Assembly: GCA_000611775.1 (NCBI GenBank)
Contig: KK106987.1
Coordinates: 434,001-498,000 of the forward strand
Direction of reading: 5' to 3'
DNA: 64,000 nucleotides
Source: Umbilicaria muhlenbergii
Lineage: Eukaryota > Ascomycota > Lecanoromycetes > Umbilicariales > Umbilicariaceae
Shown piece by piece: positions 49,533-63,580 of this stretch (its first letter is position 1; each line of letters opens with the position of its first letter). A program made the position numbers and the translations under genes. Under the pieces are notes generated by a model. That model searched no databases, was not told where the DNA came from, and saw only the letters and a program-made list of their open reading frames with translations.

Positions 49533-50937
49533 TCAGCAATTTAACAAGTTAACTCTGAGTTAATTTTTAACACTTTGAGCGCTCTGAGCTTCTGATCTCA
49601 TGTCTCAGCTAACAGCTGCTCCTAGCATCCTCTGAGTGCTTTGAGCTCAACCTTAAATCTTGAGCGGAACATCAAAATTTTGTGATAAAAAAACAGTTAT
49701 TAAAACAATTGTTTAAACAAGTACACACACAGTGTTATAATAACAGTAAAACTTATAATAAGTAAACTTTTGCTAAAATTCACTTTTCTGCAATAAAAAA
49801 TCATGATTTGTTGAGTCTGAAAGCACTGTATAAGTGTTGAGTTCTGAATATTTAAAGAACTTCAAGATTTTCACCACTTAAAAATTTACACACTTTAATA
49901 ACTTTTGCAACTCAACAGATATGAAGAAACTTTCAATGCATAAATTATAAAAAACAGTATTATCTATTAATGTTAAATTAAAAGTTTCTTCATAACTGCT
50001 ATTGTTGTTAAGTTATATTTAATTCAAGTTAAGTTATATTTAATTCAAGTTTTCAACAGCGAAAAATCTTTCAAAAAAAGTCACATACTTTGAATAACTA
50101 TTGCGCTTTTATACTTATAATATAACTTTCAGTTTATAAGTTGTAGAAAATAAGCTGTTTAAGAGTTTTCTTATACAAAGTTTCTTTTTATGTGTTGTTG
50201 TTATTGAGTTATTCAAAAAGTCATTAAAAATCTGTTTATTAATGTTGTAATTTTCATCACTGAAAGTTTGAAATCAATATAACTTTTTAACAACAACAGT
50301 TATAAAAAAACTTTAAGTTATAAAACAGTTTAATAGCTTCTTCTCTACAACTTATAAACTAAAAGCTATATCATAAGTATAAAAGCGCAATAGTTAATCA
50401 AAGTATGTGACTTTTTTTGAAAGATTTTTCGCTATTGAAAACTTGAATTAAATATAACTTAACAACAACAGCAGATATGAAGAAACTTTTAGTTTAACAT
50501 TAATAAAGAATACTGTTTTTCATAACTTATGCATTGAAAGTTTCTTCATATCTGTTGAGGTGCAAAAGTAATTAAAGTGTGTAAATTTTTAAGTGGCGAA
50601 AATCTTGAAGTTCTTTAAATAGTCAGAACTCAACACTTATACAGTGCTTGCAGACTCAACAAATCATGATTTTTTATTGCAGAAAAGTGAATTTTAGCAA
50701 AAGTTTACTTATTATAAGTTTTACTGTTATTATAACACTGTGTGTGTACTTGTTTAAACAATTGTTTTAATAATTATTTTTTTATCACAAAATTTTGATG
50801 TTCCGCTCAAGATTTAAGGTTGAGCTCAAAGCGCTCAAAGGGTGCTAAGAGCAGCTGTTAGCTGAGACATGAGATCAGAAGCTCAGAGCGCTCAAAGTGC
50901 TAAAAACTAACTCAGAGCTAACTTGCTAAATTGCTGA
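49533..50937. mobile_element. Foldback element, copy 2 (1405 bp)
   Basis: The same palindromic family as 21866-23247, with complete arms and the same ATCAGCAATTT ends. The left arm has a short duplicated segment (about 50013-50052) not present in copy 1. By eye the two copies are very similar. It separates gypsy fragment I (minus strand) from a gag-type knuckle piece (plus strand). Confidence 0.88.
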
Positions 50938-51560
50938 TAAACAACAGATAAAGGAAGAATGTTGTTTTAAATGCAATAAACAGAGGCACCTTGCCTTAAA
51001 TTATTCAAACAAAGACAAAAAGAAAGAGACTTCAACATTAAAATGCATGCAATGAATCATATTCAATTTCTCTCATTAATGCATGTTAAGTTATGCTCAA
51101 TTTTGTTACTTTTTCACAGCAAGGCTTGAAAGAACTCATTTTTCACATCTTCATGCTTAAAGATAATCTTGTTTCAGATACTCATGAGATTTTGTTTAAG
51201 TCATTTCATTATAAATGTAAATAATTTGCAAAATGAGCATTATTTATTAACTTTACCTGACAACTTCTTCTTGAAATATTTCACAGACTTGATTTCTCAA
51301 GCATTTTTCATTAAAACTTGATGTTCATCATGACTCATTTCATTTCAACTTGATGTTATTTTTTATATTTTTTAATGACATTTCAACTTAACCTGCTCAT
51401 CTGCATTCTTAGCACGTGCAATTATAATTTAATTATTAATTTCATTATAATACTTTTGCTGCTTTCTGATCATGCTTTCATGTTGATTATATTCACTGAG
51501 GTGCTTTTATGAAGTGATTAATGCAACATTTATCTTATGTTGACTTGCTCATCAAGGCGT
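50938..51560 (+). mobile_element. Gag zinc-knuckle fragment, plus strand
   Basis: Immediately right of the foldback, the plus strand encodes a retroelement CCHC-type knuckle (CFKCNKQRHLALN near 50950-51010) followed by about 500 bp of AT-rich DNA that may be the protease region. Orientation is opposite to gypsy fragment I. If this piece were flipped, it would take the place expected for gag and protease of fragment I. Broken, with no LTR seen. Confidence 0.5.
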
Positions 51561-51727
51561 GGTAGGTAGACTAATCATGATGAAGTGAAAAGAGAACTTA
51601 ATTACATTATTATTACATAAATTAATGATCTGTCTCTTATGATGTGAGTATTATCTTTGATCATTACTTTGCTTCTGACATAAGAGAGTGAGAGAGCGGG
51701 TGATCAGATGTATTAATGAAGAAGTGA

Positions 51728-51871
51728 TGTTGTAAATGATAAAGATGTCAATTCTATCTACTAAGAAGTCAGCTTTTATGCTGACTTCATTAAGCTATGT
51801 TAAGTTAAAGTAAGATAAGATAAGAGATGATGAAGCTCTGATAAAGCTGAGGCTTTGATAAAGTCACAACA
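51728..51871 (-). repeat. 3' LTR of gypsy G
   Basis: 144 bp, TGTTGTAAATG to GTCACAACA. It contains a short palindrome AAGTCAGCTTTTATGCTGACTT. A purine tract on the complement (about 51876-51888) adjoins it. Confidence 0.9.
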
Positions 51872-54800
51872 AGTGCCTTCTTTCAAACATGCTCATAGCC
51901 TTTATGAGCTTTTCACTTCTTTAGAAGCATGTTTCATTTTACTTAAATGCATGTCATTAAGGTTTCTGCATGATAATATCATACTGATCAAGACTCACTT
52001 GCTAACATAGAAAAACAGGAGGTAGAAGAAAAAGTGTTGTAATGATTAAAAATCAAAATAAAGAAAGAGCAGGAGGTTGAAGTTCATAATGTTAAATGAT
52101 GTTTAAATTTCATTCTTCACTGACTTTCTTGTGACAGCTTCTTCATCAGCTTATGAGGAGTACTTGATGATTTTCACAGTGATCATTGCTGATGACAGCA
52201 TGATTAAATCAGGAATGAATTATTGAGTTTATATTCATTTTCTTTGAAGACCCTTGCAACTTTAACTCAGTAATCAAGCTTGTCTGACATGCAGATGTTG
52301 ACATTGGTGCTGATTGCATCACTGAGGAACTTCACTCAGCAGAAGCTCACATTTCACTTTCTCTGCATTAAGTTTCATTCTCAAGTCATTCATGTTTTAA
52401 TAAACATGATTCAGTCCCTCCGCCACTTGGCGTAGGCTTGGTAAAGTCATGTGCAGTGATCATTGCACATTTGTACAGAGTGAGTGACATACATTTTCTT
52501 GATTTAAAAGTTTACAAGTCAGATGACTTTATTCTCAGTGATGAGTGATCCTGTCACATCTGATATATGATATTTGCAGGTGACTTATATGTCTCATGCT
52601 GAATCCTCAGATTCATTAGTGATCTTAAACTCTGTATCTCTTATAACTAGATAAGTTATATGACTCATGAGAACTTGATACTTCATAACTCTCTTGTCCC
52701 CTTTCTTCAGACCTTTTCATTGTTTGTGAGTTTGTTCATCATGAACAATACTGCATGAAACTCTCAAGATCACTACATTCTTTTCTGATTTCACTGAGAA
52801 AGACCTCAGAGCATTTTCTGCTACAGCTGACAGAAGACTGAGTAGAAGAAAAAATGCTGTAATTATAAATTTACATACATCAAATAAATATTGAATTATT
52901 CACTCATGTTTATATTTTTTTATATTCATGTGCAGTCATCCTCCTTCCTTTGAGTTCATTCTTCAGAATGAATTTATTAGAATTTAAATAACTTTCTTCA
53001 TATTCTCATCTGTTATCTGCATTATTTCATTAATACTGAAATCCTCCTCCCTGTGTTCATTTGCCCTCAATCAAGCTCTATGATGATTAATTTTGTTACA
53101 AGTGATGTTGAGTGACATCTTAATTAATTTTAGAGGCTCATTGCTGTCATCATCATTGTTGATGTTCTCTGTAATTTAATTAACTGTGACTGACTTTGTT
53201 GTCATTTCTGTAAAAGCGCTCATGGTAACTTCCTGTGAATTAATCATGATTTCATCAGGTCAGCTAATCTTGATGAGCTCATCATCTTCATCATATAAAT
53301 TGCATGAGCCTCTGTCTTCATCTGCATAGTACTGAATTTCATCTTCAGGGTTTACTTCATCTCTGTTGTTATAATAAAGGTTCTTGAAGTTATGCCTGCT
53401 TAATGTGCTCATGTGATAAATGCATGCTGTGAGTTGATCTCTCATCACAACATCATGTGATTTCACCATGATTATTTCTTCCTTATGAGTGATGAGTAAT
53501 GATAAGTAACTGATGATTGATCTGAGGCTCACTGTAGAATGTCAAGCAGTGATTATATGATGATGCTGTATCATTTGTGAACAAGGGGAGGCTCACTGAA
53601 TTAATTGTGACAGAGGAAGTGAGGTTCTCTGACATAATTTGTTGAACAGTGAGGAAAGTGAGGTGTAGAGCTCACTGTTTAATAATGAGGCAGTGAATTA
53701 TTCTGACCTCACACATCATCTGATGAGGGATTTCTCTGAGCATGCCATGTATGATGCTTTGTAATATGATAAGTATGCTTCACTAAGTGTTATTTCATAG
53801 CACACAGAGCAATCAGAGTCATGTGATGAGATTTTAAAAAATCTCAGAGGATCTTCTATTGATTTCTTCTTAAAAGTGTCAGCTTTCATCACTGACTGTC
53901 AATGCTTCAATCTGAGCTCTCACATGTGTGTCATCATATGCCTTTATGAGATCTCTTGCACTCCTCAGATCTTTAATGTTATACTACATGTCATGTTCAG
54001 AGCTATAGCCTTTTCATCATATAAGGTATTCAGTGATTATTCTGCAGTCATCACATTTAAAGCGCCTTGTTCTCTTCTTGAGCAGGCATTCAATTTCATA
54101 ATGATTTAAATCATCATTCATCATCATTAACAACAGGTGATCTGACCTCAGCTGATTGTATGAGTCAGCTGTGATTGCACCTTTCAGGTGAGTTATTGAT
54201 ATGATGTCATGAATTTGTTAATGAGGGGAGAGATTTAGCTTATAAATTAAGCGTTTAATTCTCTTGATGACTTTAAATAAGCTCATGAACTGCTGTTTAA
54301 TCTTCTTGTTCTGAATGCCTGATATAGTGTACCCTCAGTGTAATCATAGGTTGATCATGTCATTAACTTTGAAGAACTTCAGTGTATGCCTGTCATCATA
54401 ATATTCCTTCATGTGAATGATGATGAAAGTTATAACATCTTTCATGTTAACTGCTGTAAGCTTGTATTCTGTCATTTCTGTCATTGAGTCTGCAGGATTT
54501 GCATCTTGAATTTCTCTTGAAGCTGCCTCATTTGTAAACTCACTATTCTCATTGACTCATAAGAGGTTGAGGACTTCATGAGTTCAAAATTCATAAAGGA
54601 CCTCAGTTGACGTTTTAATGATGTTGAAATATTTTGTAAAGTTGTTCAGGGCTGCCTGCATTCTTAGTAATATTATGACTCAACTGTTAATGTCTTTCAA
54701 TGACATCAAAAAGTATCACAGCGCAATTTTCATTATCTGATTTGTGATTTCAGAGCTCTCATTCATTTGAGAGTGATACACTGTTGATAATAATGATTTA

Positions 54801-57800
54801 ATCTTTAATTTCTCAAAGATCTTCTTTCACATTTCTGTTATGAATTTTGAGTCCCTGTCTGTCAAGATTGCCTTGAGGAGGCCTCAGTTTATAAGAGTTA
54901 AACAGTTAAAAAACTTTATGACTCATTGTACATTCTTTCATGTGATTTTGCTGAGGATAAAGCTTATCACTTTGCTGAATTTGTCTGTTAAAGACATTAT
55001 GCAGTCATATTTTTTCAGCAGAGGTGTTACAGGCAGTCCTAGTATGAAGTTTAATGAAATGATGTGAAAAGGTTGTGAAGACATCAGAATTGATTGAAGA
55101 GCACTGTATGATTTATGCTTGAGTATTTAACATAACTGGCATTGAGGGCATGAGTGAATAAACTCATGAAGCTTTTTGAAGAGGTTGAAGAAGTATAATT
55201 CCTCAGTGAGATGCTCATGCATTCTTGCATATTCAGAGTGTCTCAGCTCATCATGTGCTTGCTGAAACAGTTCCTTTTTCAAGTCATTTATTGATGAAAT
55301 GTTTAACTGAAGGCTGATTTCTAAGTCCTTGTAGTAAATCAAGCTGTTTATTATCTTATATGATAAAGCTGAGGTGTTCTCTTCTAATCTGATGTTTGTT
55401 TTTATCATGATTTTAACTTTGATTCACTGAGCGTCCTGATCATATCTGGCAATCAGGCGCTCTTGAAACTCTGAGTTTAACTTCATCAGTGAAATCAGGT
55501 ATGCCATCATGTTGTAGATTAATGACATGTAGAGAGCATCAAGGGTTGAAGTATTTAACTCTTAATAATAATTCTGCTCTGTCAATCTGAATAATACATC
55601 TGATATCACATTGAATTTATCAGGCTTGTAGTGAATGTCAAGTTAAAAGTGTTGAAAATATTTGAATGCTTAAATGAGCTGTAGGTTCATCTTTTCAGTT
55701 GATGTTGTTAACAGACTTGATTAACATACTATGTTGACTGTTGCTGCATGATCAGTATATATGATAATGACCTTGATGACTGATTCAATCATGTGTCATA
55801 TTTTCTGAACAACTCATATTAAACTTGTCATCTTCAACTCAGTGAATCAGTATTTAGTCTCTGCATCTGCAAGCAGCCTGTTGAGAAAACATATAAGTTT
55901 CATTTTTTTTTGTTTCCCCTCCTGAGTCAGTTCTGCCTTGGTTTCACTGTCACTTTGATGATGATAAACATGAGCACTGAACCTGAATTCTTTTGATGCA
56001 TTTAGATTGATGTACAGCTGACAGGCTGAATTGAAGTGAGTTAATATAATTAACTGAGAGAACATTGCTTGAAGTTGATTAAATGCTTGAAGCTCTTATG
56101 AAGTTGACATGTTTATCTTTACTTTTTTAATCATCTTTTTTCTTGCTGTGCCTTTGAATGATTTACCTGATCACTTCTTAATGATTTTATTTAGCAGTGT
56201 TTTTTGTTTCTGAAGTGATTTCAAAATAACTGTGTACTTTAATATGTATTGTCAAAGGTACCTGATAAGATCAAGGTATTTCTTAAGAGCGCTCAGTGAT
56301 TTAGAGAATTTTAATTATGTAATTGCTGTGAGCTTTTCTTCTACTGTTATTAATTCTAGAGCATCAACTCTCTGATTAAGAAGCTTTACTGAGGGATAAT
56401 CAAGAAATGACTTCTTGAGAAAGAGACAAATATTCTTCTCTGTTAACACTCTGAATACATTATCTAGGTGATGTAAGTGCTTATTCAGCATGTTGAAGAA
56501 TATAACAATGTCATTCATGTAAACTCATGTGAATTTGTGTTGCTCTTGAAGGACTTTGTCTATCATTCTTTATATATAAACTGATGAGTTTTTATATCTC
56601 ATCATCATCACTTTGAATACTTCCTGGCCTCAGTGAGAGGACATGATAAGCTTGTGATGTGCCTCTGATTTTATTCTTCATTGATGAAAGAAGCTGCTGC
56701 AGTCTACTGTGAATATGTAGTTGAACTCATGTACTGCTGTGAGGACTTCAACTTGAGACAGCACTGAGTAGACGTCTGGCATCATTATTTATTTAAAGCT
56801 CATATATTCATGACAACTCTGCTTTTACAGCCTTCTTGAGTATCTCTTCACATGATGAAACAAGGGTATGTGAACAGGGTAATGATTGACACTCATTTTA
56901 AGTAATTTTCAGTGTGTAGCTTGTTGAATATTTTATTAATGAGCTCTTTGTCTTGCTTTTTCAGTGAGTACACCTTGACTTGCTCAGCCTTATAGAGCTC
57001 TCTTCAGTTATCAAGAAGTGATATGTTCATTCACTCTGACTTCAGAACATCAACAACATTGTTTTAATCTTCTCATAACTGAGGGTATTAATTGATGACT
57101 TTGATAATCTGATACATGATGTTCACATCACTACACACAGTGATTCTGTTCAGTAGCAGGCTCTCTGCAGATGATTATGATAAAGATGAGAAGTTTCCTG
57201 TGAATAAATCATTCATGACTATGTTGAATGCCGTGACTGCAGTTAGAATGCTTTGAAAACTTCAGCATGCTCAACTCTCATTATCTCTTGAGTGAGTCTT
57301 CTGAGCAGCAAGCATTGAGGTGTTTAAATAAGCTGAGTAATAATCATCTGCCTCATACTTCACTACCTGACTTAGGTGAGTCTTTCAAGGCAGGATCACA
57401 GGCTTTTCAAACTCATTATAAATCAGTACTTCAGACATCATGTGATTGATGATGTGAGCATAAACCGTGAGTTCAATGCTAATATCATTAAATTTAAATA
57501 AGAGGTCCCTGTCCTTGAGGAGTTCAATCTCATGAAACAAGATAATGAGTACTGCAATTTAAGCCTGTGGTGAAACCACAGTGTACTCATTAAACATCAC
57601 TGTTTTATTCATTCAGGCGTTAAATCTAGTTGTTACATGTAGTGAAATGATGATATTTTGACAGCTTTTTATCACAGTCACTGAGTTCTTTAATTGCAGC
57701 TTGACTGTGACCTCCTTTGCTGTCAGTATATCTGTCTCAATAAGCATGTTTGCTTTGAGGTTGTTAATTAAGTGAAATTCACTGCTGATGTAAGCTGTCC

Positions 57801-60204
57801 TGCCGTCAGTGCCTGAGAGGTAAATATTCAGGATGACATACTCATTTGCTTAATAAGTTGCAGTCTCAAGGCTGCAGATTGAGATTAATGATGCTGTTCA
57901 CTTCATCTTGTGAGTCTCATTCAAGGTTAATTCATGAAAGAACTGTTTATTAATGAGGCTCATAATGCACCTGCTATCAATGCAGACTGACTCTGCAGGT
58001 GTATTCAGCTTTTCACTGAATCTCATCTTTGCTGTGAAGTATCATCAATCCTGAAAAGCATATTCTTGCATAAGCTGCTTTGGCTTGCTTGAGCTCATTA
58101 TGATAAGGTGATTAAATGAGCTTTTAATAAACTTATGATTAACTGCCAGTAGACAGCCTTTTCAGACATGCTTATGCAGTTTATTGTTTAACTGAAATTC
58201 CTCATGACAGTTCTGACAGGAGAGGGAAGATGTATAATGATTTATATTTAAGTTTTCTGATTTTTCTCTTGATTCTTTCACGGCTTAGCTGTCTTGCTCA
58301 TTATATTTGTTGAAGCTTGAGATGTAGATGTCCTCAGCATCTTGCTGATAAGTTTGCTTATAGAAATCATCTTTTCACTTCTGATAAGTTGACTGCTCAT
58401 CTTCATCAGGCTCCTCATGATAAGCTTGAAGATGATTAAGTTGTCAGTGTCAGAAAAAGTTCTTGTTTCTGATGTTTTAATTCAGTGATAAATTTACATC
58501 AGTGAATGATTTTTCATTTTCATTTGTGATTATGAGTAATTGATGTATTTTTTTAAATTAAAATGTAACTGTGATTTGATCTTGTACTTGTGCATTGTTA
58601 GAATTTCTCTGATCTTGATATGCAGGATAGCAGTCATATCCTTTATTGAATCACTCAGCATTATGAAAGGAAGGGTTATTGACAGAATAATTAATATTAA
58701 AAAACAGAGAATGATTGTTCCCTTGAAATTAAAATTGAGATGAATGATTAAAATGTTGCTTATCTTGTTGATTGCCTGACCGGTGTTCTCATTAATCATT
58801 GAAGGTATTATCATGGCTAAACTCTTGATCTTTGATGTACATGTCAAATTAAATATCTTTCTGGTAATTGACGTCCTCAATAAGGGTCGCTATGATAGAG
58901 TTTGATGTGAGGTGAGGTAAGTGTAGGTGTAACTCAGCATTCAGATGTTCATAAGTGATTAAAACTTGAGCTGCTTTCATTGTAACAGTTTCAGCATTCT
59001 TCTCATGCAGAATGATGAACTGTATATAGAAGGCTGAATCTTGATGACATTTAACATCATGAACAGTGTATCATAGAGCCTCTAAAGCTGTCAGGGCTCT
59101 ACTGAGATTATTTTAAAATTTGACTTTCAAGGCATTACATCATTCAAATACCTCATTGTTGTTGTTCCTCAAGCTTATATGAGAAAGGTGAGTGAGTTTC
59201 TTTATGTATCAGATGTTCACCTTTTCTAGAAGACAGATGTTCAGATTTTGCTTAAACAAAGCTGCATTCATGATGAGCACTTTAACACATAAATGATTAA
59301 TGAAGCTGAACACATTATGATAGATTTAATGATTCTCCTTGACTTCAACTGATTCAACATCTGAATTGAGGTCAAAATAATTGATATTTCAGAGCTTAAA
59401 TGTTGAGTTACCTCTGATTTTGTCATTTATTGAATCAACAGAATTAAGAAGTTCAACTTCATCTGATGATCCTGATGAGCCTTGTGAGCTTGCTTAAATG
59501 TTAATCATGACTGTTGTTACTGCTGCTTAAACATTGACTTGAATAAGCTGCTGCATCTCTTCTTGAGAAATTCCTTCATCATTGTTTGTCATGCCTGAAC
59601 CGTGAGATGACCTTTATTCATCATGTATTAACTCAGTTTCACTTGTGATTTGTTAAATGATGAGCTCATTGAATGATCCTGACGTGAATGAGTTGTGAGT
59701 AAAGGAGTCAGGATGATGTCTTGTTGAGGAATGACATTCTCATTCTCATGAGCTTTGATGTTGTGTATGAGAGAGTACAGCAGCTGAAACAGCTTCTAGA
59801 AGTCTGCAGATATCATGATTTAATCATGATTTATCTGTGACTCACTCAGGTGATCAAGTGAGGAATTCTTAAGATACTGCTTTAATGAATTAATTAAATT
59901 CCTTTAATTGAGCATCTGCTGATCTGATGTTTTCTTGAACAACACAGGTGATGACTTGTTTCCTGACTGCTGAGATGTCTTCAGCTTAATGATGATCTGA
60001 GTTGATGAAGTCTTAAAGTTGATAATTAAATGCTATCATAGCTTGATTTAAAGCCAGTCAATTAATGTCTGATGTGAACATCAGATTGATGATTTACATG
60101 ATAAAGTTAAAGCTTTAATAAAATTAATGCTAGGTAAGAAGACCTAGCTGTTAAAGCAGTTTATGATACCTTAATGATCATTTATGATGATGTTGCTATC
60201 ATTT

Positions 60205-60348
60205 TGTTGCAAGTGGTAAAGATGTTGATTCTATTTACTAAGAAGTCAGCTTTTATGCTGACTTCACTAAGCTACATTAAGTTAAGGTAAAATAAGATAA
60301 AGGGTGATAAAGCTCTGATAAAGCTGAAGCTCTGATAAAGTCACAACA
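60205..60348 (-). repeat. 5' LTR of gypsy G
   Basis: 144 bp, TGTTGCAAGTGG to GTCACAACA, with the same palindrome as the 3' copy. AGTGA follows at 60349. Confidence 0.9.
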
Positions 60349-60353
60349 AGTGA

Positions 60354-61186
60354 TGTAAATTAAACAGTAAATGTTAATAATTGTCATTATCATTAACATG
60401 TGAGTAATACCTGAAGAAATAAGACATGCTACTAAATGATGAAGAAGAATAAATGTTAAAAAAAGTTAATATACACAGCTGATAAATTATTCTTTAACTT
60501 GTGAATTTTGATACTGAGGCTTATGTAATTAAAAGCGCTGCTAAACAGGATCTGATGTTGATATTAACTTACAACATTATTTAAATGATGAGGTGAAGTG
60601 TAAATCAAATGATGATAACATGAGCAGAGGTGAGTTGCACAAGAAATGTTTATATTTATGTATTTTAATCATGTTTTTAAAAACTTATATTGATATCACA
60701 GCATCCTGCCTCTGCAGTGAATGCATCAAAAGTTAAATGTTGATGTCACAACATCTCATCTTTACAATGAATGTGCTGAAAGTGCTGTGTTGATTTAATA
60801 ATTTAATTACAGATGTGAAATCTGCAGCTGATTATGTTTTTTTTTCATGCACTTTAACATCTCTCTTTTACACCTCATTATTGAAGTTTCAGTTAAGTAA
60901 TGCTTTCAGATAACATTCACAACTTGGCAGCTCACTCAAAAATAAGATTTTAGTTAATAATACTTTATGTGCTCAGAGCACTCTCTGAGCAGTAAATGAG
61001 CTCATACAAATCTTACACTTTAAATAACTATTATACCTTCATGAATAATAAGAAACTTTTTATTGAAAAGTTTTAAATCTCTTTATTCTGTACACTTTAC
61101 AAACTAAAGATTTCTTCATAAGTTTTAATTTGCAATAGTTATGAATTAAAAAACTTTTAACTAATTATAAATATATTAGCATATTG
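60354..61186. other. Unassigned DNA of the hAT insertion
   Basis: No gene recognised. Between about 60940 and 61186, words such as CTCAGAGCACTC, AATAACTATTATACC and CAATAGTTATGAATT loosely recall the foldback family, so a diverged foldback relative or a mutated left arm may be present. Confidence 0.4.
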
Positions 61187-62037
61187 AATAACTATTGCGC
61201 TTTTATACTGATGATATAACTTTCAGTTTATAAGTTGTAGAGAAGAAACTATTAAACAGTTTTATAACTTAAAAGTTTTTTTATAACTGTTGTTGTTAAA
61301 AAGTTACATTGATTTCAAACTTCCAGTGATGAAAATCACAACATTAATAAACAGACTTTTAATGACTTTTTGAATAACTCAACAACAACAACACATAAAA
61401 AAAAACTTTGTATAAGAAAACTCTTAAACAGCTTATTCTCTACAACTTATAAACTGAAAGTTATATCATAAGTATAAAAGCGCAATAGTTATTCAAAGTA
61501 TATGACTTTTTTTGAAAGATTTTTCGCTATTAAAAACTTGAATTAAATATAACTTAACAACAACAGCAGTTATAAAGAAACTTTTAATTTAACATTAATA
61601 AAAAATACTATTCTTTATAACTTATGCATTGAAAGTTTCTTCATATCTGTTGAGGTGCAAAAGTTATTAAAGTGTGTAAATTTTTAAGTGGTGAAAATCT
61701 TGAAGTTCTTTAAATATTCAGAACTCAACACTTATACAGTGCTTTCAGACTCAACAAATCATGATTTTTTATTGCAGAAAAGTAAATTTTAGCAAAAGTT
61801 TACTTATTATAAGTTTTACTGTTATTATAACACTGTGTGTGTACTTGTTTAAACAATTGTTTTAATAACTGTTTTTTTATCACAAAATTTTGATGTTCCG
61901 CTCAAGATTTAAGGTTGAGCTCAAAGTGCTCAGAGGATGCTAAGAGCAGCTGTTAACTGAGACATGAGATCAGAAGCTCAGAGCGCTCAAAGTGTTAAAA
62001 ACTAACTCAGAGTTAACTTGCTAAATTGCTGATGAAT
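61187..62037. mobile_element. Foldback element, copy 3, left arm incomplete
   Basis: It covers the central spacer and the complete right arm of the foldback family, ending TTGCTGAT at about 62037. The outer part of the left arm is absent: similarity starts at TTGAATAACTATTGCGC near 61187. It is slightly more mutated than copies 1 and 2. Confidence 0.82.
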
Positions 62038-63465
62038 GCTTGTGATATTTATTCATGCTGATAAAGATTTACTTCTCTTTAAATCTTCAAGCTCTGCATA
62101 CTTTCCTCATTATTTTTAATGCACATTTTTCATGTTGTCCTTCACTTAAATACCTGTCAGTTAAATAATGTTCATAAATAATGTCTGCATTCATTCTTAA
62201 TGATTAATATTTTATTATCTTCAGATTTTATACATCTTTTTAATATACTTCTTCATCTTTAACATATCTTCTCAACTTCAACACATCTTGTCATCTTTAA
62301 TAAACTCATCATCTTCAACATATTCTGTCATCTTTAGAACTTATCATCTTCAACACATTTCATCATTTTTAATATACTCAGTCATCTTCAATTTATCCTG
62401 TCACAATCATCATGCTTCATCATATTCAACACATTTCTTTAATGTATCTCTTGTCTTTTCTAACTAGTCATACACCTTCACAACTTTTCACAAGTATAAT
62501 TAAACAAGTCAACACTCATAGTAATGCTGAAAGCTAATGCTTATTAGGTAACTGAAGTATGATGTGTATTAAAAATAAAGTTAAACATCTGTCAGCTGTC
62601 TCTTCTTCTTTTAAAGATGAGCTTCATTAAGTCAGAAAGTCAGTGAAAATTTATAAATCATTAAAGAATAAAGTTATGAAGAAGCATCAGAAAGACTTAA
62701 CATAATGATGATTAATTATATAATTTACATCTTGAGGAAAAGAACCTGCTCACTCAGAGTGATTAAAGATTTTGTGAAAAATTAAGTCAAAAAGTAAGTT
62801 TCTCATATTAATTGATAATATCAAAAGTTAATACCCTTTTGCAGTGAGAGCTTTTCATGAAATTAAACATTATCAACTTATAAAAAAGCTTCTTATTCTG
62901 AAAGCTGCATTTCAATGTTTAATACATAAAATCATAATCAATCTGCCAAGCATGCAGAACATTAATGTTAAAAAAATATATTAACAGAAGACTGCTCTGC
63001 TGATGTTACAGAAATCAACAGAAGTGTTATTGATTTCATTTTTTAAAAATAAGTTGTCTGAAATACAAAGTAATGCTAAAGTTGATGCCTTCACGCAGAT
63101 ATCAATTTACTCATCATTCATGAAAAGTGAATCATTATTTAAAGTAAGAATATAATTTTAACAAAACATCTCTTGCTTCTTGATTCAGGTGGAAATCTTG
63201 CACTGTATATTATTAAAATGCAAAATTCAAGGGCTATACCTGCTTCAAGGCAGCATGATGACTAAAGAAGTAATGTTAAATGATAATGCTTAAATTGTTT
63301 CTGTAGGATAGGATACTAGTGTAGTAATAAGAATATGAAACTTAAACTGAGATCACTCTGACCTGCATAAGTGATAACTCTAATGTGCAAAAGTAAAGTT
63401 TTAACTCTTGTGCAGATAGAATGCATCATATATAAAGACTTGATGAGTTCTGCAAGACTCTCAGT
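62038..63465. other. Unassigned DNA near the right end of the hAT insertion
   Basis: No domain recognised. From 62270 to 62410 there is a degenerate repeat of a CATCTTCAACACAT word. From about 62580 to 63300 the composition suggests a badly decayed coding region (many TGA stops), but I could not match it to a family. Confidence 0.4.
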
Positions 63466-63580
63466 GTCTTACTTTATTACTCACTTCAACTTGACATGTC
63501 AAGATGAGTTTAAAATCACTGAGACACTGTCATCTGACTTGACTTAACTCAACTTAACTCAGTGTCACTCTGACCTGCAG

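Larger units (their letters stand above)
51728..60348 (-). mobile_element. Gypsy element G, full-length fossil
   Basis: 8.6 kb on the minus strand, with 144-bp LTRs (51728-51871 and 60205-60348) and a perfect duplication AGTGA (51723-51727 and 60349-60353). Parts: gag about 60000-58200, with a C2H2-like finger near 58215-58140 (CQNCHEEFQLNNKLHKH); protease near 58000-57930 (CIDSRCIMSLIN); reverse transcriptase about 57000-56300; RNase H about 56070-55600; integrase from 55408, with its zinc-binding H2C2 segment at 55400-55127, to about 54200. The last 2.3 kb (51872-54200) are unassigned apart from an acidic open stretch at 53260-53532. It is related to E and F. The LTRs differ at about 11% of positions, all transitions. 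Dozens of breaks. Confidence 0.9.

Noticed and set aside
52411-52445. tRNA gene in the unmutated patch
   Set aside because: The hairpin is only 5 bp with a 2-base loop, and no cloverleaf or A and B boxes can be drawn.
58530-58880. 116-codon minus-strand frame as a membrane protein
   Set aside because: It lies within the gag region of gypsy G and is opposed by a plus-strand frame of similar length. Its hydrophobicity reflects AT-rich codons.
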